A stretch of DNA of 58,439 nucleotides, taken from contig CANFWB010000007.1 of assembly GCA_947450605.1 (NCBI GenBank), positions 1-58,439 of the forward strand. Direction: 5' to 3'. The stretch comes from Burkholderiaceae bacterium. GTDB taxonomy: Bacteria > Pseudomonadota > Gammaproteobacteria > Burkholderiales > Burkholderiaceae. Made by a program: the position numbers and the translations under genes. The notes under the pieces were generated by a model. It had not been told where the DNA came from. It saw only the letters and a list, made by a program, of their open reading frames with translations, and ran no database searches. Below, piece by piece: positions 37,423 to 44,589 of the stretch; position 1 is the stretch's first letter, and the number at the start of each line of letters is the position of its first letter.

Positions 37423-40406
37423 TTTTTTAGCCCCAATAAGGATAAGAGTCGTGTTAATAGCTCCATCAATGCGCTCTGAGCACCCTGAGCCCCCGCTTCT
37501 TTGGCCAAAGCACGAAATAGCTGATCCAGTACCAAACGTATTGCGCCTTCCAGTAAGCGGCTACCAATTGCGGATAGTTTTCCAGAGACTTGAGCTTGAT
37601 AGTCATAATGCAGGAGTGTTTCGCCTTCAATAGCCTCTAGACGCACACCCCCCATACCAAGAGCCATACCTAATGGACCCCTACCTTCGCCTCCCAACGA
37701 AAAACTAGTAGGCCTTACGATATCGATCAAATCAATTTTTGCGTTAAAGCGTGCTTTTGCAACACCAATCTTGACCACTGCCACACAATCAAATCGAATT
37801 CCGTTCTGAATGATGGACTCTTGAATGGACTCACAACCTGGAATGACATTTTTCAAGCGATTTTGATCCAAGAGAACAGAAAAAATTTCCTCTGGGACAA
37901 CCTTTAATCTAATCTGCCCTTGCGCTCTGAGTGGATAGTCATGATTAACGCTCAATGAAGACGATTTTGCAGGGTCTATGTCTTTTGGCAATTTCCCTTG
38001 GGATACGAGTAACGCATGAATTCGACTTGGTGTTGCAGGCAAGACAATGTCTTCTGCACCAAGGGCATCAGCAATTGCATTGGCAATACATACTGGGGTG
38101 CTCATACTATTACCCTCGCCAATTCCCTTAGCCCCCATCGGGGTAAATGGGCTTGGGGACTCTTGATGATAAATTTTTGGAGGAATAATCTCACTTGCCG
38201 TTGGTAACCGATAGTCAGCAAAAGTACCAGATAAGAAATTACCATCACTACCATATACAAATTCTTCGAATAAGGCTGCACCTACCGCCTGTGAATATGC
38301 GCCATAAATTTGACCATCTGCAAGCAATGGATTAAGAATTTTTCCAGCATCATGAACCGTGATGTACTCATCTATTTTTGCAAAGCAAGTATCTGGGTCA
38401 ATTTCAATACCACAGACATCGAGTGCAAAACCGTATGCGGCAGATGTATTAATACGATCATTTTCATCTGGAGCGTGGAGTACATTAGGACTCCAAAACG
38501 AGGTTTCTTGTAATGCTAAAGTGACATCTTTACCTAGGGCCTCTTGAACAAGCCCCGGAGACCAATGAAAATTTCCACATACTCTTGAAAAGGGTAGGGA
38601 TCCTTCGCTTTGGCCGACGATAGATATATGGCCATTCGCAAAAAGTAATTGATCAGCGTTAACTTTAAGTACATGAGCAGCATAGGAAGCAATACGTGCT
38701 TTTAATTTTTCAGCAGCTAAAAATACAGTACCCGCTACCGCACCAGCAAAGCGACTTGAGTAATTCCCCGCCGCAATCGACCATGCATCCTTGGCGGTAT
38801 CAAAATCGACGTTTACATGAATTTGGGAAGGCAAAAGACCAAATATATCAGCCAATAGCTGAGCGATTACAGTTTGATGACCCTGGCCAGCAGGTGCAGA
38901 TGCAATATTAGCCGCAACATTTCCAGACGGATCAACGCTCACTGTTGCTGATGTAATTGCCCCATTTTTAGGCCCTGACTTGGCTCTTTGTTCTGCAGTA
39001 AGTACGGTAGTGATGTATCCCATATTCGATACAGATGGTTCAATAATCGATGCAACACCAATACCATAGTGACGACCATTTTTTTTTGCCTCATCACGAC
39101 GTGCTAAAAGCCTCTGATACTCAGGTGAGGACTTTACGGTAGAAAGCGCTAGCTGATAATCTCCGGAGTCTAACAACGCTCCCGCAGCAGCTTGATATGG
39201 AAATTGATTTTTCTCTACGTAATTGAGCGCTGCAATTTCAAGATGAGATTTACCGAGCTGTTTAGCAATCTGATGAATCAATCGCTCAAGCGCAAAATAC
39301 ACCTGAGGACCACCAAATCCACGTACAAGTCCAGTGGGAGTTTTATTAATTAAAACAACTCGATTGCGAATTTTTAAATTCTCAATCTGATATGGGCCGG
39401 TAATACAACCATGCATGCGATACAGTGTTGCCGGTTCTGGGGCTCTCAGATATGCGCCGCAATCCTCAATTTGATCGTAATCGAGAGCCAGAATTTTTCC
39501 ATCCGAATTAACCGCCGCTCGCAAGTGGGTATGTCGTGCTGTTGCAGATGTCGCCGCTTGCAGATGCTCTAAGCGATCCTCGATAAATTTGACAGGAGCA
39601 CCCGCTTTCCGTGATGCCAGACAGCAAAGAATAATATATGGCAAAACCGATTGCTTTACCCCGAAGCTACCACCCGAATCAGGTGGCACATGGTGACGTA
39701 ACTTCGTACCTGGAATTTTTAATGCAGCTGCCATCACTACATGCAACGAGAATGGCCCCATAAAGTTAGAGCTAACCTCATATGAGGAATCGCTTGCACG
39801 CCACTGTGCAATAACGCCACCCGTCTCCATCGGAGTACATGAGTTTCGAGGATAGCGAACATCTACCTCTATTACATGATCAGCCTGTGAAAAGGCTTTA
39901 TCTGGATCCCCATAATTAAACGAGCGGTCTGATACGCAATTACTACCCATATCAGCATGCAAAATTACCGCGTCATCCTTTAGGGCTACGTCTACATCAA
40001 CCACGGCTGGAAGCGGTTGAATATTCACCTGAACCTTTTCGGCACCGTCCTCAGCCAACGCTCTCGATTCAGCGATGACAACGGCAATGGGTTCACCAAC
40101 ATAGCGGACAAACTGATCAGCTAACACCCATTGTCGCATTGGCGTTTTAACTGCAACAACCAAAGTATTTGACCAAGACTGCACATCCTCAATTGTCAAG
40201 ACTGTGCGAACTCCAGGAACTTGCAAAGCCTCGTTGATGTCTACCGATAGAATTTTTCCATGCGCAATCGGCGAGCGGACAATAGCAGCATAAAGAGTGC
40301 CGATAGGCAAAGGCAAATCATCAAGGTAGCGCCCAGCACCAGTCAAAAGCGCAGCATCTTCTATGCGCTCATGGGGGCTACCTAAATGAAGTTGTTTTTG
40401 AGTCAA
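37419..40406 (-). CDS. hmfA: Molybdenum hydroxylase large subunit with C-terminal CoxG domain; candidate furoyl-CoA dehydrogenase (HmfA-like)
   Basis: A 995-residue molybdopterin subunit. MoCo-binding elements are GGSFGVKQ, RGFGGPQ and GQGHQT, and the active-site Glu is E764 in GAKGIGEGNS. There is no AYxCSFR loop, so it is not form I CO dehydrogenase. Residues from about 825 to 975 form an extra CoxG/SRPBCC domain (PEEIFSVLLDQNRLKNVIPGCES), which in the CO system is a separate membrane-recruiting protein. It would hydroxylate furoyl-CoA at C5. The start is a TTG at 40406; no better start is visible. First gene of operon A. Confidence 0.87.
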   Translation of the reverse strand: MTQKQLHLGSPHERIEDAALLTGAGRYLDDLPLPIGTLYAAIVRSPIAHGKILSVDINEALQVPGVRTVLTIEDVQSWSNTLVVAVKTPMRQWVLADQFVRYVGEPIAVVIAESRALAEDGAEKVQVNIQPLPAVVDVDVALKDDAVILHADMGSNCVSDRSFNYGDPDKAFSQADHVIEVDVRYPRNSCTPMETGGVIAQWRASDSSYEVSSNFMGPFSLHVVMAAALKIPGTKLRHHVPPDSGGSFGVKQSVLPYIILCCLASRKAGAPVKFIEDRLEHLQAATSATARHTHLRAAVNSDGKILALDYDQIEDCGAYLRAPEPATLYRMHGCITGPYQIENLKIRNRVVLINKTPTGLVRGFGGPQVYFALERLIHQIAKQLGKSHLEIAALNYVEKNQFPYQAAAGALLDSGDYQLALSTVKSSPEYQRLLARRDEAKKNGRHYGIGVASIIEPSVSNMGYITTVLTAEQRAKSGPKNGAITSATVSVDPSGNVAANIASAPAGQGHQTVIAQLLADIFGLLPSQIHVNVDFDTAKDAWSIAAGNYSSRFAGAVAGTVFLAAEKLKARIASYAAHVLKVNADQLLFANGHISIVGQSEGSLPFSRVCGNFHWSPGLVQEALGKDVTLALQETSFWSPNVLHAPDENDRINTSAAYGFALDVCGIEIDPDTCFAKIDEYITVHDAGKILNPLLADGQIYGAYSQAVGAALFEEFVYGSDGNFLSGTFADYRLPTASEIIPPKIYHQESPSPFTPMGAKGIGEGNSMSTPVCIANAIADALGAEDIVLPATPSRIHALLVSQGKLPKDIDPAKSSSLSVNHDYPLRAQGQIRLKVVPEEIFSVLLDQNRLKNVIPGCESIQESIIQNGIRFDCVAVVKIGVAKARFNAKIDLIDIVRPTSFSLGGEGRGPLGMALGMGGVRLEAIEGETLLHYDYQAQVSGKLSAIGSRLLEGAIRLVLDQLFRALAKEAGAQGAQSALMELLTRLLSLLGLKK

Positions 40407-40447
40407 TACCGTCTTTCGGAAAATAGAATGCTTGTAAACCTGAAAGA

Positions 40448-40511
40448 ATAGTAATGAACTGTGGACGCGTGCGCTTACCTTAGAGTCGGATCACTTACCC
40501 CAGAGTCTGAT
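40448..40511 (-). promoter_or_regulatory. Operon A promoter with paired direct repeats, candidate AraC-type operator
   Basis: CTTACCTTAGAGTCGGAT (40474-40491) and CTTACCCCAGAGTCTGAT (40494-40511) are direct repeats with 15 of 18 bases identical, offset by exactly 20 bp (two helical turns). On the minus strand a -10 TACTAT lies at 40448-40453 and its -35 position falls at about 40471-40476, inside the promoter-proximal repeat and with no consensus -35. That is the layout of class II activation by AraC/XylS proteins. The adjacent AraC gene is the obvious candidate regulator. Confidence 0.65.
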
Positions 40512-40530
40512 TTTCTATATCAGGAAAACC

Positions 40531-41391
40531 CTAGGAATCGAGCTTGGAGGTCTTTTCTACCTGCAATCGATACAGGCTTGGCGCTACACCTTGATGCTGC
40601 TTAAAGAATCTTGTGAAATGGCTGGGCGCAGAAAAACCGAGCTCATCACCAATATGGATCAGACTTTCTTCGTTATCTGCGAGCGCATTGAATGCAAACT
40701 CCATCTTAAGAACGTTTGCAAAAACAATTGGTGATAGACCAGTACATCGACGGAAAAGATCAAAGAAATGAGAGCGCGATAAATCAACACTTTGAGCAAT
40801 AGTAGAAATATCGCTAAAGGCTTGGGGTGATGTCCGCATCAGATGAATTGCTTTCCGAATTCTTGGGTCCATAAAGGCCAAAGCATTACCCGCAGCCCGA
40901 AGATCACCTTGGGATATACAGCCAATATCCCCCATAAAAGTAGATGTAAGGTCGAGCAACAGTGACTCCAGATGATCGTGTGTAATTTGATCAGACCACC
41001 ATAACTCCATTGAGATCTTTTCAAGAATTTGCTTTTGCATAGCGCCCATGCCCGAAAGGTTGCTCGAGAAAAAACGGGGATGACTACTGGCTAAGAATCT
41101 TTTACTAAAGGAGGCGAGCCACTTTGGCTCAAGATATAAGGCAAGCAATATGGGGCTCTCACCATTTACCGGCAAATGTAAATAGGAGTGCTCCTCCCAG
41201 GCGTTAATTAAAACTGCATTGTCACTTGTTAAAGGGCAATGCTTTCCCCTAACCTGAAAAACAATATCAGGACCCGCTACTTTGCAAAGTATGTGACAGT
41301 GATGGTGCGCATGAGTGACAAGAGGGGCATCCATCTCAAGGAGTGCCACCCTTCCAAATTCACCATGCAATAAACGAATTACTTTTGACAT
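40531..41391 (-). CDS. AraC-family transcriptional regulator
   Basis: A 286-residue regulator with an N-terminal cupin-like sensing domain (THAHHHCHILCKVAG gives a His cluster) and a C-terminal double helix-turn-helix, seen in SDISTIAQSVDLSRSHFFDLFRRCTGLSPIVFANVLKMEFA and ESLIHIGDELGFSAPSHFTRFFKQHQGVAPSLYR. The ATG at 41391 is used; a TTG eight codons upstream is possible. It lies 124 bp upstream of operon A on the same strand. A direct-repeat operator sits in that gap. It is probably the activator of operon A, responding to substrate or an acyl-CoA. Confidence 0.9.
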   Translation of the reverse strand: MSKVIRLLHGEFGRVALLEMDAPLVTHAHHHCHILCKVAGPDIVFQVRGKHCPLTSDNAVLINAWEEHSYLHLPVNGESPILLALYLEPKWLASFSKRFLASSHPRFFSSNLSGMGAMQKQILEKISMELWWSDQITHDHLESLLLDLTSTFMGDIGCISQGDLRAAGNALAFMDPRIRKAIHLMRTSPQAFSDISTIAQSVDLSRSHFFDLFRRCTGLSPIVFANVLKMEFAFNALADNEESLIHIGDELGFSAPSHFTRFFKQHQGVAPSLYRLQVEKTSKLDS

Positions 41392-41439
41392 GGTGTGAAT
41401 GATCTCATAGAGCAAACCACACTGCTAAGCATCGCTATA

Positions 41440-41450
41440 TTGCACTGCAA
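41440..41450. promoter_or_regulatory. TTGCACTGCAA palindrome upstream of AraC gene
   Basis: A one-base variant of the palindrome found upstream of the phasin (17547-17557) and upstream of aceE (47413-47423). It lies 49 bp before the AraC start and 14 bp beyond the lpdA stop. It may be a PhaR-like site controlling the regulator, or a remnant of an older neighbourhood. Confidence 0.35.
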
Positions 41451-41463
41451 AATAATGCGCTAA

Positions 41464-43251
41464 TTACCTCTTCTTTACCGGTGGAAGGTCAGTACAGTGG
41501 CCATGAGCAGCTTCTGCAGCTAGACCAACAGACTCACCTAAAGTTGGATGTGGGTGAATGGTTTTACCAATATCAACCGCATCTGCCCCCATCTCTATAG
41601 CAAGGCAAACTTCACCAATTAAATCACCTGCATGCGTACCCACAATGCCGCCACCAATAATGCGTTTGCTTGTGGCATCGAAAATCAATTTCGTGAAACC
41701 TTCGTCTCGACCATTGGCAATCGCTCTACCGCTAGCAGCCCAAGGGAATAAGCCTTTTTCATAAGCGATTCCTTGAGCCTTGCATTGCTCTTCTGTTAAA
41801 CCAGCCCAAGCTACCTCTGGGTCGGTGTATGCAACCGACGGAATTTGTTTGGCATCGAAGTAGGATTTCTCACCAGCAGCGACTTCAGCAGCAACGTGAC
41901 CTTCATGAACTGCCTTATGAGCCAGCATGGGTTGGCCAACAATGTCGCCAATTGCAAAAATGTTATTAACATTCGTGCGCATTTGATTGTCGACCGGGAT
42001 AAAGCCGCGCTCGTCCACAATGACGCCAGCAGCCGATGCCTCAATCTTCTTACCGTTAGGCGTACGCCCTACTGCAACCAATACGAGGTCATAAGTTTGC
42101 GGTTCTGCTGGAGCATTTTCACCCTCAAAACTAACCTGAATGCCATCCGCCTTGACTTCTGCTTTGGCAGCCCTTGTTTTGAGCATTATGTTTTCGAATC
42201 GGCCGGCATTAAATTTCTCCCAAACCTTTTCTAAATCTCGATCAGCGCCGGCCATTAAGCCATCCATCATTTCGGCGATATCAATTCGTGAGCCTAATGT
42301 GCTGTACACAGTGGCCATCTCCAAGCCGATAATGCCGCCACCGATGACCAACATGCGCTTTGGAATACTCTTCAGCAATAAGGCGCCTGTGCTATCCACA
42401 ATACGGGGATCTTCGGGCAAGAATGGCAACTTCACTGGCTGACTACCTGCTGCGATGATTGCCTTCTGAAAGCGGATCACTTCTTTTTTACCCGCCAGGT
42501 CCTGACCATCACCTTTAGTAAGTTCTACTTCAACGTGATTGGTGTCCAAGAAGCGGCCCAACCCACGCACCACCGTGACCTTACGTGCTTTAGCCATTCC
42601 AGCCAATCCGCCAGTCAGTTTTGCAATGACAGAATTCTTGTAGCCGCGCAGTTGATCAATCTCAATCTTCGGGGCGCCATAACTAATGCCATGCTTAGAC
42701 ATGGTTTTTACTTCATCCATCACTGAAGTTGTATGCAGCAGGGCCTTAGAAGGAATGCAACCTACATTTAAGCAAACACCGCCTAATGTCGAATAACGCT
42801 CCACCAAGATTGTGCTCATACCTAAATCCGCACTTCGGAAAGCGGCGCTATAGCCACCAGGACCAGCACCCAATACGAGCACCTCACACTCGTGATCCAC
42901 CTTGCCGCTATATTGACCAGCAATAGGAGCGCTAATCGCCGGGGCAGCTTCTGGTACTGCGGTTGGAGCAGCTGGAGGTGCAGCAGGCGATGACGCTGGA
43001 GACGCAACTGCCGCTCCCGCCTCAATTTCAGCAACGATGCTGCCCTTGCTGACTTTGTCACCTGCCTTAACAGAAATACTGAGAATCGTTCCCGCAGCAT
43101 CTGCCGGAACTTCCATCGTTGCCTTGTCAGATTCCAGAACAAGTAGCGGCTGCTCTTTTTCAATCACATCACCCACTTTAATGAGCACCTCAATTACAGG
43201 TATATCTGAGTAATCGCCAATATCTGGAACAAGAATAATTTGCTTAGCCAT
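41464..43251 (-). CDS. lpdA: Dihydrolipoyl dehydrogenase with N-terminal lipoyl domain (PDH E3)
   Basis: A 595-residue E3 that reoxidises the lipoyl arms of pyruvate dehydrogenase with NAD. Residues 1-77 are a lipoyl domain with lipoylated Lys in LESDKATMEV. An Ala/Pro linker (about 78-118) joins it to the flavoprotein: LGAGPGGYSAAF (FAD), GGVCLNVGCIPSKALL (redox Cys pair), VIGGGIIGLEMA (NAD), FAIGDIVGQPMLAHKA, and HPHPTLGE (catalytic His). Lipoyl-fused E3 is known in betaproteobacteria and Neisseria (P64k). It is the third gene of the aceE-aceF-lpdA operon. Confidence 0.97.
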   Translation of the reverse strand: MAKQIILVPDIGDYSDIPVIEVLIKVGDVIEKEQPLLVLESDKATMEVPADAAGTILSISVKAGDKVSKGSIVAEIEAGAAVASPASSPAAPPAAPTAVPEAAPAISAPIAGQYSGKVDHECEVLVLGAGPGGYSAAFRSADLGMSTILVERYSTLGGVCLNVGCIPSKALLHTTSVMDEVKTMSKHGISYGAPKIEIDQLRGYKNSVIAKLTGGLAGMAKARKVTVVRGLGRFLDTNHVEVELTKGDGQDLAGKKEVIRFQKAIIAAGSQPVKLPFLPEDPRIVDSTGALLLKSIPKRMLVIGGGIIGLEMATVYSTLGSRIDIAEMMDGLMAGADRDLEKVWEKFNAGRFENIMLKTRAAKAEVKADGIQVSFEGENAPAEPQTYDLVLVAVGRTPNGKKIEASAAGVIVDERGFIPVDNQMRTNVNNIFAIGDIVGQPMLAHKAVHEGHVAAEVAAGEKSYFDAKQIPSVAYTDPEVAWAGLTEEQCKAQGIAYEKGLFPWAASGRAIANGRDEGFTKLIFDATSKRIIGGGIVGTHAGDLIGEVCLAIEMGADAVDIGKTIHPHPTLGESVGLAAEAAHGHCTDLPPVKKR

Positions 43252-43260
43252 ATCTTCTCC

Positions 43261-44574
43261 TTATAGCGCTGCGCGACGGAAGTCGGACATCAGCTGAGCG
43301 ATATAGACATTGAAACGCGTTGCTAAAGCACCATCAATCACGCGATGGTCGGCACTCAACGACAATGGGCAAATTAAGCGTGGTACAAATTGCTTGCCAT
43401 CCCAAACCGGTTTCATGGCAGCCTTGCTCACACCCAGAATCGCTACCTCAGGTGCATTGACGATTGGCGAGAAGTAAGTACCGCCAATGCCGCCTAAAGA
43501 AGAAATTGTGAAACTAGCACCTTGCATTTGATCTGGCTTTAATTTGCCATCACGTGCAAGTGCAGCCAATTCAGATGTTTCGCGGGCAAGTTCAAAGATG
43601 CCTTTTTTATCCGCATCACGAATCACCGGAACAACCAAGCCATTGGGTGTGTCAGCAGCAAACGCAATATTGAAATACTTCTTTAACACCAAGTCATCGC
43701 CATCAATCGAGCTATTGAACTCTGGGTATTTCTTCAAAGCAGCTACAGCAGCCTTCATTAAGAAAGCCAGCATGGTAATTTTGAGACCCTGCTTTTCATT
43801 CTCTTTGTTCGTGAGAACCCTAAATGCTTCTAGATCGGTAATGTCTGCATCTTCGTGATAAGTCACCGCAGGAATCATGACCCAGTTACGACCTAAGTTA
43901 GCTGCAGTCAATTTCTTAATGCGATTTAATGGCTGGCGCTCTGTCTCACCAAATTTGGAGAAATCTACTTTAGGCCAAGGAATTAAATTCAGACCGCCCA
44001 AGCTACCGCCAGATGCATTGGAGCTAGTTCCAGCCCCACCACTCATAGCAGCTTTTACGAAGGCCTGAACATCTTCCTGGGTAATTCTTCCCTTAGGACC
44101 AGAACCCTGCACTTGATGAACGGTAACACCAAGCTCTCGAGCAAACTTGCGAACCGAAGGGCTTGCATGGCTTGCAGTTGGATCTACATCAACTGGGGTG
44201 TTACTCACAGGTGGTGGTGCTGGCGCACGAACAATCGGCGGCTCTACTGTTGGAGTAGGTGCTGCCACTGGCTCTAATTTTGCTGCCGTAGGAACAGGAG
44301 CTGCTTGCGCTACGGCTGGAGCCACCACTTCACCACTCTCTTCAAGCACGAGAACAACAGCACCCTCAGAAATAGAGTCACCGATTTTTACCTTGACCTC
44401 TTTCACCACACCAGAGTGTGATGATGGAACATCCATGGTTGCCTTATCTGATTCCAGAACAACAATGGACTGTTCTTTTTCAACGCGGTCACCGGTTTTT
44501 ACTAATACCTCGATGACAGGCACATCTTTGTAATCCCCAATATCCGGGACTTTAATATCAATTAATTGGCTCAT
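43261..44574 (-). CDS. aceF: Pyruvate dehydrogenase E2, dihydrolipoamide acetyltransferase
   Basis: A 437-residue E2. There is a single lipoyl domain (residues 1-78, lipoyl K44 in ESDKATMDV), an Ala/Pro/Val linker, a peripheral-subunit-binding domain around 135-172 (ASPSVRKFARELGV, GSGPKGRITQEDV), and the catalytic domain with LSLSADHRVIDGA near the end. One lipoyl domain is fewer than the three of E. coli; the lipoyl domain on E3 may compensate. It transfers the acetyl group to CoA and forms the complex core. Nine bases separate it from lpdA. Confidence 0.97.
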   Translation of the reverse strand: MSQLIDIKVPDIGDYKDVPVIEVLVKTGDRVEKEQSIVVLESDKATMDVPSSHSGVVKEVKVKIGDSISEGAVVLVLEESGEVVAPAVAQAAPVPTAAKLEPVAAPTPTVEPPIVRAPAPPPVSNTPVDVDPTASHASPSVRKFARELGVTVHQVQGSGPKGRITQEDVQAFVKAAMSGGAGTSSNASGGSLGGLNLIPWPKVDFSKFGETERQPLNRIKKLTAANLGRNWVMIPAVTYHEDADITDLEAFRVLTNKENEKQGLKITMLAFLMKAAVAALKKYPEFNSSIDGDDLVLKKYFNIAFAADTPNGLVVPVIRDADKKGIFELARETSELAALARDGKLKPDQMQGASFTISSLGGIGGTYFSPIVNAPEVAILGVSKAAMKPVWDGKQFVPRLICPLSLSADHRVIDGALATRFNVYIAQLMSDFRRAAL

Positions 44575-44589
44575 AGTATCCGTCTCTTA

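Noticed and set aside
37419..40406. Form I carbon monoxide dehydrogenase (coxL)
   Set aside because: The three-subunit order and CoxG domain suggest it at first, but the active-site loop AYxCSFR is missing (RGFGGPQ instead) and no cox accessory genes such as coxD or coxE are nearby.
36092..40406. 4-hydroxybenzoyl-CoA reductase (hcrABC)
   Set aside because: The FAD subunit is 279 residues, too short for the extra [4Fe-4S] insertion of that enzyme, and no ferredoxin or benzoyl-CoA genes are present.
18249..41391. Integrative element or prophage
   Set aside because: I found no integrase, transposase, tRNA target, direct terminal repeats or phage genes at either border; only gene content suggests transfer.
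41845..42234. 129-codon plus-strand frame
   Set aside because: Antisense to lpdA with no ribosome site and no recognisable protein features.
44147..44533. 128-codon plus-strand frame rich in Gly, Thr and Ala
   Set aside because: It is antisense to the lipoyl domain and Ala/Pro linker of aceF; the linker's codon bias opens the opposite frame.
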